This document shows, in pieces, positions 1 to 7,742 of a DNA stretch of 64,000 bases; position 1 is the first letter of the stretch; each line of letters begins with the position of its first letter. The notes under the pieces were generated by a model, which saw nothing but the letters and a program-made list of their open reading frames with translations, was not told the DNA's origin and did no database searches. The DNA lies in contig DGTR01000014.1 in the NCBI GenBank assembly GCA_002394395.1, positions 33,912 through 97,911 on the forward strand, in the 5' to 3' direction. Both the position numbers and the translations under genes were made by a program. The stretch comes from Bacteroidales bacterium UBA4331. Its GTDB lineage: Bacteria > Bacteroidota > Bacteroidia > Bacteroidales > Paludibacteraceae.

Positions 1-2748
1 AGCGTTGCAACCGTAGATAACTCAGGAAAAGTAACCGGAGTTGCAGCAGGTACGGCTACTATCACTGCTACATCAACAACAGATGCTTCTATCACAGCCT
101 CATGCAATGTCACAGTACAAGCTGTAGCAGTAACCGGTGTGAGCATCAATCCGACATCTGCCAATCTCCAAATCGGAGGCAGTACAGATCTCACGTATAC
201 CATCTCGCCTGCAAATGCAACAGTCAAAACCGTTTCGTGGTCTTCGGATAACACCAACGTAGCTACTGTGGACGCAAACGGCAAAGTAACAGCTATTGCT
301 GCAGGAACGGCAACAATTACCGTCACCACAACAGATGGAGGCAAAACGGCTACCTGCTCGGTAACCGTTACGGCCGGCCCACCCGTTCCACATACTGACC
401 TCACTCTACACGTACCGGAGATCTATGAAGCCAAAGATATTGCAGGAGGTTATAACACTCCGCTAACCGTTGTAGCCGGACGCGAATATGAGGTATATTA
501 TACTCAACGAACAGGCGAAGGCGACTACCCAACATTCTCCACCACTCTTGCCAATGAAGGAAAATCAAACGGAATCAGCGGTTCAACCACTAAAACAAAG
601 AACGTGGGACGTCCCGGAGATACTTGGTTTGAAGGAACGATTACAGAACACTCCGAGTGTAAAAACGCATCGTCTGAAGACGAATTTGTTTTTGCGACAA
701 AAATGATTCGTGAGCATCGTTTAAGTTCGACAAATAAGTATCAGTTCCATATTAAAGGCTATGATCAGTTCTCGTTTTGGGGCATGGATAAAAAACTGGA
801 TCCAAAGAATGGAAATCAGGTCTTCGTTGTTAAAATAGACGGAGTAGTACAAACTACCGCATATAGTACCGATAAGTACACTATTCGTCGGTATGACATC
901 ACAACCACAGAACACTTAATTGAAATATCTACCACCGAAGAGACCGGTACGAACAAATGTGTCATGGGTGGTTTCTCTCTGCGCGTTGCCCAAGAGCCGC
1001 GTGTCAAATACCTCAAAGGTAATGACTCGACTCAATCCATTCTGCAAACTGCAGCTATTCAGCCGGTTATTTATACTACGAAATACAACAACATCTCGGG
1101 TGCAGAGACAGTACTAGAGTGGATCGGCGCACCGGCAACGGGCATCACCTTAACAGAGAAAGAAGGTGACTTGAGCGACACACTGACTTTGAGCGGTAAT
1201 GCGAATTGCGCAACCGGTGAGTATAACTACGCAGTAGTGTCACGATACAATGGGGTAGAAACGAACCGCGTGCTTGGTAAATTCTTTGTCAAAACAGATA
1301 TCAAGAGCATTACTTCTACCAATGCTACTGTTTATCAGAACGAGGAGATGGATCAAATCGAGTTCAAATACTACGCACTCTCTGCTGATAGTGTTATTTT
1401 GACTTGGACCGGCACCAAACCTGCGGGTATAATCGGAAACGGAAATAACGGTACATACCTCATCGGCGGTACACCGACGCAAACAGGCGAGTACACATAT
1501 TCGATCACCGTACAAGGCGCAGATACCACCATTACCGGCAAAATAACCGTCCGCGAGTTAGATTACGGCACCAACCCTGTTCTATACCTCTACAAGAACG
1601 AGAACGCGTACGAGTCTGACGGAGTGCGCAATTATCTGAAGGACAATGGATGGAACCCCATTGAGCGAAAGGCGAAAAGGGATGGCTTGCGCCCCGACGA
1701 TCAGTATGCCGTTTATAAACTGGTGGTCATCTCAGAAGATGTTGATGCAAACAACCCGGAAGTACAGCAGATTATCAAAGAGAATGGCGCTAAACAGCCG
1801 GTATTAAACCTGAAAGGCTTTACATACGCAAAGGGCGAAGGACTGCTTGGTTGGGGCGATCCCAGCAATGGCGCTATTGACTCTACTAAAAACTCCAAAG
1901 AAAAAGGTACCAAGATAAAAATTTTGCATGCTGATCACCCGATTTTCAAAAACATTAGCAATGCTAAAGAAGGTGGAGAGATTTCTATCTTGAGCAACTA
2001 CGCACTACAGGGTATTATGCCGATTGCGATAGACATGCAATACCTCACCGACCAGACGCTTTGTATGGGTACAGCGCCTATTCGTAAGAATACGCTGAAT
2101 GGTTATTACGAAGAAGGAGAATGGGTCGCTGCTATCCATGAGATACTTCCTTCTGCACGAGGCGGAAAGAAATATATCTGCTTGCCTATTGCACGCAACG
2201 TAACGCTGACAACTACCGGCGAACGTCTGATTGAGGGCATCATAGATTACTTGGTTAGTCCAACGCCGACCACGATCACTGCCCCGGATCTGCTCATTAC
2301 CGGTTTCTCGGTGAAGGACGACAAGAACAACGAGTACGCGGCTACCATTGATCAGGCCGAGCACACAATCACGCTGAAATTGACACCGGAAGAGTACCAG
2401 GCGCTGGATAGTTTAAAAGAAGCTAAGCCAATAATCACTCATCCGGACTACACAAGTGTAGATCCTGCTTCAGGCGAGGAGGTGAAATTGACGTACGCTT
2501 ATCTCAGACCGCAGAAGTACATCATTACGGACTTCATCAACAAAAACGTTTATGACTTCATTCTCGAGCTCTATAACCCGCAACAAGGCATAGAGGAAGT
2601 ATACGAGGCTGGTCAATGGGTAAATATCTTCGATATCTACGGCCGCAAAGTGGCTACTACCAACGAAGATATCTATACCATGGAGCTGCCGCACGGAATG
2701 TATATCATCGTGACCGAGAGCGGTGAGACGATGAAAATAATGAAGTAA
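1..2748 (+). CDS. Large secreted Ig-like (Big2) protein with type IX secretion tail, 5' end cut off
   Basis: The frame is open from base 1, so the start lies outside the window; 915 residues are visible. The first 40 or so residues end one bacterial Ig-like (Big_2) repeat and residues 41-125 form a complete second one, both with the typical VATVD..GKVT...AGTATIT pattern. Residues of about 390-520 look like further beta-sandwich Ig-like modules. The last 45 residues (WVNIFDIYGRKV, then LPHGMYIIV, ending KIMK) match the C-terminal sorting domain of the type IX secretion system. The protein is therefore probably exported across the outer membrane and released or anchored at the surface. No catalytic motif is visible; an adhesin or structural role is an inference. 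The stop is two bases before queF. Confidence 0.8.
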   Translation, partial: SVATVDNSGKVTGVAAGTATITATSTTDASITASCNVTVQAVAVTGVSINPTSANLQIGGSTDLTYTISPANATVKTVSWSSDNTNVATVDANGKVTAIAAGTATITVTTTDGGKTATCSVTVTAGPPVPHTDLTLHVPEIYEAKDIAGGYNTPLTVVAGREYEVYYTQRTGEGDYPTFSTTLANEGKSNGISGSTTKTKNVGRPGDTWFEGTITEHSECKNASSEDEFVFATKMIREHRLSSTNKYQFHIKGYDQFSFWGMDKKLDPKNGNQVFVVKIDGVVQTTAYSTDKYTIRRYDITTTEHLIEISTTEETGTNKCVMGGFSLRVAQEPRVKYLKGNDSTQSILQTAAIQPVIYTTKYNNISGAETVLEWIGAPATGITLTEKEGDLSDTLTLSGNANCATGEYNYAVVSRYNGVETNRVLGKFFVKTDIKSITSTNATVYQNEEMDQIEFKYYALSADSVILTWTGTKPAGIIGNGNNGTYLIGGTPTQTGEYTYSITVQGADTTITGKITVRELDYGTNPVLYLYKNENAYESDGVRNYLKDNGWNPIERKAKRDGLRPDDQYAVYKLVVISEDVDANNPEVQQIIKENGAKQPVLNLKGFTYAKGEGLLGWGDPSNGAIDSTKNSKEKGTKIKILHADHPIFKNISNAKEGGEISILSNYALQGIMPIAIDMQYLTDQTLCMGTAPIRKNTLNGYYEEGEWVAAIHEILPSARGGKKYICLPIARNVTLTTTGERLIEGIIDYLVSPTPTTITAPDLLITGFSVKDDKNNEYAATIDQAEHTITLKLTPEEYQALDSLKEAKPIITHPDYTSVDPASGEEVKLTYAYLRPQKYIITDFINKNVYDFILELYNPQQGIEEVYEAGQWVNIFDIYGRKVATTNEDIYTMELPHGMYIIVTESGETMKIMK

Positions 2749-2750
2749 GT

Positions 2751-3233
2751 ATGCGCACAGAGAACGAATTAGAGGGGGTAACGCTGCTCGGTAACCAACA
2801 CGTCAAATATAGCGATAACTATAACCCCGACGTGCTGGAGACATTTCCGAACAAACACCCCGAGAACGAATATCTGGTAACATTCGATTGTCCGGAGTTT
2901 ACGACCTTGTGTCCTAAAACCGGACAACCGGATTTCGGACATATATTCATCAGTTATATCCCGCGCGAGCGGATGGTAGAGAGCAAGAGCCTCAAGCTCT
3001 ACCTCTTCTCCTTCCGCAACCACGGAGATTTTCATGAGGATTGCGTCAACATCATTATGAAAGATCTCGTCAAATTGATGGATCCGAAATATCTGGAGGT
3101 CACCGGCTATTTCATGCCCCGCGGCGGAATAAGCATCTTCCCCTTTGCTAACTACGCCGACGCAGATCACAAAGAACTCAAAGCACAACGCCTCCGCGAA
3201 CAGTTCACTAATAATACTAGAGCGACTAGATAG
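2751..3233 (+). CDS. queF: NADPH-dependent 7-cyano-7-deazaguanine (preQ0) reductase
   Basis: This enzyme reduces the nitrile of preQ0 to the aminomethyl group of preQ1 for queuosine in tRNA. The 160 residues are typical of the short, unimodular QueF. The active-site cysteine lies in FDCPEFTTLCPKTGQPDFG, and the QueF motif ESKSLKLYLFSFRNHGDFHE follows and binds NADPH. The ATG starts two bases after the previous stop. The gene heads queF-queC-queD-queE, which together make preQ1 from GTP after FolE. The last residues (NNTRATR) are encoded by a run of 9-base tandem repeats that continues into the queC leader, so the tail is probably not family sequence. Confidence 0.95.
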   Translation: MRTENELEGVTLLGNQHVKYSDNYNPDVLETFPNKHPENEYLVTFDCPEFTTLCPKTGQPDFGHIFISYIPRERMVESKSLKLYLFSFRNHGDFHEDCVNIIMKDLVKLMDPKYLEVTGYFMPRGGISIFPFANYADADHKELKAQRLREQFTNNTRATR

Positions 3234-3251
3234 ACTAGAACAACTAGGAAA
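3216..3251 (+). repeat. Four tandem 9-base units (ACTAGnnnn) at the queF/queC junction
   Basis: Four consecutive 9-base units all begin ACTAG or ACTAGA: 3216-3224, 3225-3233, 3234-3242 and 3243-3251. The first two are coding and give TRA-TR plus the queF stop; the last two form the leader just before the queC ATG at 3256. Nine is a multiple of three, so unit gain or loss does not shift queF. Confidence 0.85.
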
Positions 3252-3255
3252 ACGT

Positions 3256-3909
3256 ATGAAAGATACCCTTATCGTTTTGTCCGGTGGATTAGACTCCACC
3301 ACGATGCTTTATGAATATCAATACCGCATCGGGATGGCGGTCTCCTTCCATTACGGCAGCAATCATAACGACCGTGAATTAGAGTTTGCCAAGCTGCATT
3401 GTGAGCGTTTGGGCATTCCTCACCTGGTAATCCGTTTGCCGTTCATCAAACAGTTCTTCAAGAGCTCGTTACTCGAAGGAGCGGACGCTATTCCGGAAGG
3501 AAACTACGACGAGGAGAATATGAAATCCACCGTCGTTCCCTTCCGCAATGGAATCATGCTCTCCATCGCTGCCGGCATTGCGGAGAACAACAAGATGCAG
3601 TACGTCATGCTGGCTAATCACGCCGGCGACCACGCTATTTATCCGGATTGTCGCCCGGAATTTGTGGAGGCGATGAATAATGCGATTCATTTTGGTACTT
3701 GGAACGGCGTTCAACTGCTGACGCCTTATACCAAACTAACCAAAGCAGAGATAGCCAGCAAAGGCAAAGAACTGAATATCGATTATTCCGAGACCTGGAG
3801 TTGCTACAAAGGCGGCGAGCACCACTGCGGCGTGTGCGGTACTTGCCGCGAGCGCAAGGAAGCACTTGCGCAAGCAGGGATTGAAGATAAAACAATATAC
3901 GAAAATTAA
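3256..3909 (+). CDS. queC: 7-cyano-7-deazaguanine synthase
   Basis: QueC converts 7-carboxy-7-deazaguanine to preQ0 using ATP and ammonia. The ATP-pyrophosphatase loop SGGLDSTT is at residues 8-15. The zinc site is near the C terminus: a cysteine in WSCYKGG followed by HHCGVCGTC. The ATG at 3256 is chosen because the family begins a few residues before the PP-loop; the same frame is open further upstream but runs through the end of queF. The protein has 217 residues, normal for QueC. The leader from 3234 consists of 9-base repeats. Confidence 0.95.
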   Translation: MKDTLIVLSGGLDSTTMLYEYQYRIGMAVSFHYGSNHNDRELEFAKLHCERLGIPHLVIRLPFIKQFFKSSLLEGADAIPEGNYDEENMKSTVVPFRNGIMLSIAAGIAENNKMQYVMLANHAGDHAIYPDCRPEFVEAMNNAIHFGTWNGVQLLTPYTKLTKAEIASKGKELNIDYSETWSCYKGGEHHCGVCGTCRERKEALAQAGIEDKTIYEN

Positions 3910-3915
3910 TTAAAA

Positions 3916-4012
3916 ACCTCTTCGGCAAAGAGGGGTCCCCGACGGGCGCTAACGGAGTGCACCCGGCGGGGAGAGCGGAGGCATCGGTTGCCCGTTTATT
4001 TAGCGGAGCGGT
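3916..4012 (+). repeat. GC-rich palindromic element between queC and queD
   Basis: A compact hairpin (CCTCTT, loop CGGCA, AAGAGG; 3917-3933) is followed by nested inverted repeats in GC-rich DNA: CCCCG/CGGGG arms enclose CGGG...CCCG arms. It contrasts with the AT-rich leaders elsewhere in the window. It could act as an RNA hairpin limiting queC-queD read-through, or be a copy of a repeated palindromic element; it does not match a preQ1 riboswitch that I know. Confidence 0.5.
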
Positions 4013-4043
4013 ATAAACCAATGCACACCGATTGCCGAACGCG

Positions 4044-4376
4044 ATGTATTACGTAGAAAAAAGAATAGAGATCTCGGCGGCACATAACTTAATGTTGTCG
4101 TACGAAAGCAAATGCGAGGACCTGCATGGGCATAATTGGATCATTGTGGTATATTGCAAAGCCAAAGAGCTCAACCAAGATGGTATGGTAACCGACTTCA
4201 CGCATATAAAGAAAGTCGTTAAAGAGACTTTTGACCATAAATATATCAACGAAGTGCTGGACGTCAATCCTTCGGCAGAAAACATGGCTCGTTGGATCTG
4301 CGACCACGTGGAGAACTGCTACAAGGTCTCTGTACAAGAGAGCGAGGGCAACACCGCCATCTACGAGAGAGATTAG
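4044..4376 (+). CDS. queD: 6-carboxy-5,6,7,8-tetrahydropterin synthase (QueD/PTPS family)
   Basis: QueD turns dihydroneopterin triphosphate into 6-carboxytetrahydropterin, the first committed queuosine step. The zinc ligands are the histidine in SAAHNL and the pair in LHGHNW. The catalytic cysteine is in ESKCEDLHGH, and FDHKYINE and the late glutamate in QESEGN are also family positions. It has 110 residues from the ATG at 4044; a TTG at 4032 in the same frame would add four residues, but ATG followed by MYYVEKRIEISAAH matches the family N terminus better. It sits between queC and queE, as expected. Confidence 0.92.
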   Translation: MYYVEKRIEISAAHNLMLSYESKCEDLHGHNWIIVVYCKAKELNQDGMVTDFTHIKKVVKETFDHKYINEVLDVNPSAENMARWICDHVENCYKVSVQESEGNTAIYERD

Positions 4377-4417
4377 GATTACCTAAGATTACCTAGGTTG
4401 ACCTATGACTACCTATG
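4377..4417 (+). repeat. Four tandem 10-base units that create the queE start codon
   Basis: Units of ten bases, consensus GATTACCTAn, occupy 4377-4386, 4387-4396, 4397-4406 and 4407-4416. The AT ending the fourth unit plus the next G form the ATG of queE at 4415. The third unit also makes an ATG at 4405, in another frame. The whole queD-queE gap is this repeat. Confidence 0.8.
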
Positions 4418-5083
4418 CTATACAAAGTTAACGAAATATTCTACACCTTACAAGGCGAAGGAGCGCACAGCGGTATTCCCGCTGTGTTTGTTCGCTTTAG
4501 CGGCTGTAATCTCCGCTGCCCCTGGTGCGACACAGAGTTTGCAGAATATTCCGAAATGACGGCAGAGGAGATTGTCAAAGAGGTCCAATATCTGTACGAC
4601 ATCCCCAATGAGCGGCATAAGATGTGCGTACTCACCGGCGGTGAACCATCTCTGCAGGTGGACGAAGCTTTGATAGAAGCCTTGCACCAAGCGGGATTCT
4701 ATATCTGTATCGAGACAAACGGCACACGTCCTTTACCTAAAGGCATCGATTGGATTACCTGCTCGCCAAAGATGAAGGCCTCCCCCCACCCCCTCCCTAA
4801 AGGCGGGGGAGATATTCCAACACATTTGGCACTAACACAAGTGAACGAGGTGAAAGTAGTCTTTACCGGCACGTATGACCCGGAGGTATGGAGGACACAA
4901 CTCAAAGCGGAACATTGGCTACTGCAACCGCTGCGATATAACGGTGAGATGCTGATAGAAGGCGGAATTGACGAATGGGAAGACGATAGAAACGACAATC
5001 TGGATGAGACCGTGCGATATATCTTAGCGCATCCTTTCTGGCGTCTCAGCGTCCAGTTACATAAAATAGTCGGCCTGCGATAG
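4415..5083 (+). CDS. queE: 7-carboxy-7-deazaguanine synthase, radical SAM
   Basis: QueE rearranges 6-carboxytetrahydropterin to 7-carboxy-7-deazaguanine with a 4Fe-4S cluster and S-adenosylmethionine. The cluster motif is CNLRCPWC at about residues 30-37, the GGE motif is LTGGEPS, and the N terminus (VNEIFYTLQGEG) is typical. It has 222 residues. Between SPKMKA and VNEVKVVF the protein carries SPHPLPKGGGDIPTH, encoded by a C-rich/G-rich palindrome that looks like an in-frame repeat insertion; the radical SAM core is not interrupted. An intrinsic terminator follows directly. Confidence 0.94.
   Translation: MLYKVNEIFYTLQGEGAHSGIPAVFVRFSGCNLRCPWCDTEFAEYSEMTAEEIVKEVQYLYDIPNERHKMCVLTGGEPSLQVDEALIEALHQAGFYICIETNGTRPLPKGIDWITCSPKMKASPHPLPKGGGDIPTHLALTQVNEVKVVFTGTYDPEVWRTQLKAEHWLLQPLRYNGEMLIEGGIDEWEDDRNDNLDETVRYILAHPFWRLSVQLHKIVGLR
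4782..4813 (+). repeat. In-frame C-rich/G-rich palindrome inside queE
   Basis: The run CCTCCCCCCACCCCCTCCC, then TAAAG, then GCGGGGGAGA, folds into a pyrimidine/purine hairpin and encodes SPHPLPKGGGD. Elements giving the peptide PLPKG(G/E)G are widely dispersed in bacterial genomes. Here the insertion keeps the frame, in a variable surface loop of QueE. Confidence 0.6.
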
Positions 5084-5120
5084 AAAAAGTCGATCTCTTT
5101 TGGGGACCGGCTTTTTCTTT
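5083..5120 (+). terminator. Intrinsic terminator after queE
   Basis: GAAAAAG followed by (T)CG pairs with CGG-CTTTTTC and runs into TTTG. It ends the queuosine operon; the A-rich 5' arm means it could also work for the opposing DJ-1 family gene that ends at 5157. Confidence 0.7.
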
Positions 5121-5156
5121 GTTTGAAGGTTTGGGACTTTGTCCTTGTTTGAGGGT

Positions 5157-5684
5157 TTAATACTGCGCAGCGTCATAGACGGCGTCAGCGGCTTCTGAGC
5201 CTACCAGACGCTCGATAAGGCAGAAGGCGAAATCCGAACTCAGTCCAGGTCCCTTCGCAGTAATTACATTCTTCGATTCTACTACCAGACCACCGACATA
5301 ACTCTCTCCCAGAGCATCCTGGAAGCCCGGGTAGCAAGTAGCCTGCTTTCCTTCGAGGATACCAAGTTTACCTAATACAGCCGGTGCGGCGCAGATAGCA
5401 GCAATCAGCTTGTTCTCTTTGTTGTGTGCAAGAAGAAGTTCGCACAAGGCAGAACACTCTCCCAACTTGGTCTGCCCACCGGGGAGAATGAGCATCTCTG
5501 CATCGGAGAAATCAATGCGCTCAATAAGTCCGTCTGCTTCCACGGCAATATTGTGCGCTCCGAGTACCATCGGATTTCCAGTGATAGAAACCGTTGTTAC
5601 CGCGATATTTGCGCGGCGCAACAAATCAATAGTGGTGATTGCTTCGATTTCCTCGAAACCATTGTCAAGAAACAAATAATTCAT
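5157..5684 (-). CDS. DJ-1/PfpI family protein
   Basis: The 175-residue protein is a flavodoxin-like DJ-1/YajL-type fold. The nucleophile elbow is AAICAAPAVL with Cys98, and a conserved N-terminal acidic stretch (GFEEIEA) supplies the partner glutamate. This family includes stress-response deglycase or chaperone-like proteins; the exact substrate cannot be told from sequence. It is the last gene of the minus-strand run after tonB, separated by 50 bases made up largely of AAATGGTAAATG-type repeats (5690-5740). Confidence 0.88.
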   Translation of the reverse strand: MNYLFLDNGFEEIEAITTIDLLRRANIAVTTVSITGNPMVLGAHNIAVEADGLIERIDFSDAEMLILPGGQTKLGECSALCELLLAHNKENKLIAAICAAPAVLGKLGILEGKQATCYPGFQDALGESYVGGLVVESKNVITAKGPGLSSDFAFCLIERLVGSEAADAVYDAAQY

Positions 5685-5689
5685 AAATT

Positions 5690-5740
5690 CATTTACGATT
5701 TAGACATTTACCATTTGGTCAACTAATGAACCATTTAGTT
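5690..5740 (-). repeat. AAATGG-type short repeats in the tonB/DJ-1 gap
   Basis: Read on the minus strand, the gap contains CTAAATGG, GACCAAATGGTAAATG and CTAAATCGTAAATGA. The same words recur in the same orientation relative to transcription at 19440, 22151, 22311 and 62411. Confidence 0.75.
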
Positions 5741-6490
5741 AAACTTGAAATTATAGGTGATTGTTCCGATCTGATCATGATCGCCCTCTGTGAATTTGGC
5801 TTTACGAGCCGCATCAAGAGCGAGTTGGATAGTTTGTTTATCCGATATAGTACCGCCTTTATGCGTGGCGGCTATCACATTTCCAGCCGCGTTGACACGA
5901 ATCTCAATGATGACGCGCCCCTCTTGGTTAAACGTGTTGTCAGGTTTCGGTAGTGTACCTTTGATGCCACGTCCGGAGAGACTCCAAGAGTTGCCACCGG
6001 ACGAACCGTGTCCTACGGGGTTGCCCTTCTGTCCGGCACCTTGCGAACCGCTACCGACATTCTCACTGTTGCCGGTATTTCCAAAGAGCGAACTCATCGC
6101 ATTGGCTTTGGCGATTGCTTCCGCTTCTTTCTGCTTACGCGCGCGCTCGGCCGCCTCGCGTTCCTCTTTTTCTTTGCGCGCGCGCTCGATGGCTAAGGTC
6201 TCTTCCTCAGACACGATGTGCTCAGGCGGCGTAGCCGGTGTGGGCTGCGACACGGCAGGCGCAGCAGGAGCTGCCGGAGCATCTTCCGGGACAGGAGAAG
6301 GATCCGGCGCATCGGAAGGATAACCTCCCGTATCCGGCATCTCTTCTTCCAGGAAAGCTAATTCAATTCCTTCCTCCTGCTCCGGTGCTACTGCGTACAA
6401 GCGTACGAACCAAAGCAGCAACAGCACAAGGAGCAAGAAAAGCACCGTTCCTATAGCAGCTATTATATGTCGTTCTTGTTTTCTTGTCAT
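5735..6490 (-). CDS. tonB: TonB family energy transducer
   Basis: TonB couples the ExbB-ExbD proton channel to outer-membrane transporters such as SusC. The protein has a short cytoplasmic end, one membrane helix (about residues 10-32), a Pro/Ala-rich and acidic spacer (PSDAPDPSPVPEDAPAAPAAP), a charged coiled-coil stretch rich in E/K/R/A, a Gly/Ser/Asn-rich segment and a C-terminal TonB-like fold (GRVIIEIRVNAAGNVIAA). The ATG at 6490 is preferred; a TTG at 6505 lies inside a palindrome. It has 251 residues. The charged coiled coil resembles TolA, so a Tol-like role is an alternative. It follows exbD on the same strand. Confidence 0.85.
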   Translation of the reverse strand: MTRKQERHIIAAIGTVLFLLLVLLLLWFVRLYAVAPEQEEGIELAFLEEEMPDTGGYPSDAPDPSPVPEDAPAAPAAPAVSQPTPATPPEHIVSEEETLAIERARKEKEEREAAERARKQKEAEAIAKANAMSSLFGNTGNSENVGSGSQGAGQKGNPVGHGSSGGNSWSLSGRGIKGTLPKPDNTFNQEGRVIIEIRVNAAGNVIAATHKGGTISDKQTIQLALDAARKAKFTEGDHDQIGTITYNFKFN

Positions 6491-6496
6491 GAGATG

Positions 6497-6516
6497 ATCC
6501 GCCAAACTTGGCGGAT
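6497..6516 (-). promoter_or_regulatory. Perfect 9-bp inverted repeat just upstream of tonB
   Basis: ATCCGCCAA, two bases, TTGGCGGAT. It occupies the whole leader between the exbD stop (6520) and the tonB ATG (6490), so in the mRNA it would form a stable hairpin at the ribosome binding region. This suggests reduced or regulated tonB translation relative to exbBD. Confidence 0.6.
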
Positions 6517-6519
6517 GGA

Positions 6520-6927
6520 TTACCGTTTCGTTGCTACAACAAGCTTCATATGGTGCTCATTGGCTATATCAAGCACTCGCACTACTTCCTTGTATGCCAC
6601 GTCTTCATCGGCATGAAGCGCGATATACATGGTCGTATCTGAGGCTTGGATGTTAGCCAGATAGTTCTCTAAGTTATCCGGGTCGATAGCAACAGGCTTG
6701 GCTTTTCCTATAGCTACGAAATAGTTACCTAAGTTATCAATCGACACCTTAGCCACCTGCGGTCTCGTCACTTTCTGTGCGCGGGAAGTCGGCAGGTTGA
6801 TCTTAATATCATTCGGCGACGACATCGTCGATGCCATCACAAAGAATAGAAGCAACAAGAACACCAAGTCCGTCATGGAACTCATGGCGAAGGAAGCCTC
6901 TACCCTATTTCTGCGTTTGAGAGCCAT
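6520..6927 (-). CDS. exbD: ExbD/TolR biopolymer transport protein
   Basis: ExbD forms the proton channel with ExbB in the inner membrane. It has 135 residues with one N-terminal membrane helix (about residues 17-37) carrying the essential aspartate in SSMTDLVFLLLLFF, and a periplasmic ExbD/TolR domain. The start codon shares one base with the exbB stop (TAATG), indicating translational coupling. It lies between exbB and tonB. Confidence 0.93.
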   Translation of the reverse strand: MALKRRNRVEASFAMSSMTDLVFLLLLFFVMASTMSSPNDIKINLPTSRAQKVTRPQVAKVSIDNLGNYFVAIGKAKPVAIDPDNLENYLANIQASDTTMYIALHADEDVAYKEVVRVLDIANEHHMKLVVATKR

Positions 6928-7619
6928 TATGCGGGTTCATTTAGAAGATCCATAAACTCGAGCGTACGGGATTCGAGCAAGCGTACTACGCGATCAATGC
7001 GTGCCACGAGATAGTTATACGCGAACATCGCCAGAATGCCGACAATCAGACCGCCGATGGTCGTCACCATCGCTTGGTACATACCGGTTGAGAGCGCCGA
7101 CATCTCAATGATGCCCCCCGACGTCTGCGCCATGTTATAGAAGGTCTGGACCATACCAAGCACCGTACCCAAGAAACCGAGCATCGGAGCACCGGCAGCG
7201 ATAGTCGCCATGATCACCAAGCCTTTCTCGAGATTGCCGACCTCGAGGTTACCGACATTCTCCACAGCTACCTGTACGTCCTGCATCGGACGGCCGATAC
7301 GACTGATACCTTTCTCGATCATGTGCGCCGAAGGGGTGTCGGTCTGCTTGCAGAGGTTGATCGCGGAGTCAATCTTACCCTCGTGAATATAATCACGAAT
7401 GCGATCCATGAAGGACTTGTCTTCGCGCGTAGCCTGCTTGATAACCACCAAACGGGCGATGAAGATATAACAAGCGACCGCCAGCAGGATAGCAAGGATC
7501 ACCATGATCCATCCGCCGTACTGCGCCATCTCAAACAAGTTAATAGACTCCTGAGCGGGCTCTGCCGCTTCGATGATCGCCTCTTCAGCGAGCGCGATTG
7601 TGTCAATTTGCAACAACAT
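6927..7619 (-). CDS. exbB: ExbB/TolQ family proton channel protein
   Basis: The 230-residue protein has three membrane helices (about 35-57, 128-152, 175-200) in the MotA/TolQ/ExbB pattern, with the core signature AAGAPMLGFLGTVLGMVQTF and the conserved TTIGGLIVGI. It forms the channel stator that powers TonB. It heads exbB-exbD-tonB. The upstream gene pdxJ is 123 bases away, an arrangement common in Bacteroidetes; no separate promoter of the -33/-7 type was found in that gap, so co-transcription with pdxJ is plausible. Confidence 0.93.
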   Translation of the reverse strand: MLLQIDTIALAEEAIIEAAEPAQESINLFEMAQYGGWIMVILAILLAVACYIFIARLVVIKQATREDKSFMDRIRDYIHEGKIDSAINLCKQTDTPSAHMIEKGISRIGRPMQDVQVAVENVGNLEVGNLEKGLVIMATIAAGAPMLGFLGTVLGMVQTFYNMAQTSGGIIEMSALSTGMYQAMVTTIGGLIVGILAMFAYNYLVARIDRVVRLLESRTLEFMDLLNEPA

Positions 7620-7680
7620 ATTTGTTAATTTTTATATTCGTTTTTAGATGTGATTTCAAAAATTGGGATCCTTATTTACC

Positions 7681-7742
7681 CCTTATTTAAGTCTTATAAA
7701 AGTCTTACTAAAACCTTACAAAAGTCTTACTAAAGTCTTATT
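7681..7742 (-). repeat. Tandem 11-12 base AGTAAGACTTT-type repeats between pdxJ and exbB
   Basis: On the minus strand the stretch reads as five degenerate copies of (T)AGTAAGACTTT/TTGTAAGGTTT, starting right after the pdxJ stop. The words resemble those in yggS (22011-22045) and rimO (54250-54277). Confidence 0.75.

Noticed and set aside
2749..4414. A preQ1 riboswitch near the queuosine genes
   Set aside because: The gaps are filled by tandem repeats or by the GC-rich palindrome; no preQ1 aptamer consensus could be recognised.
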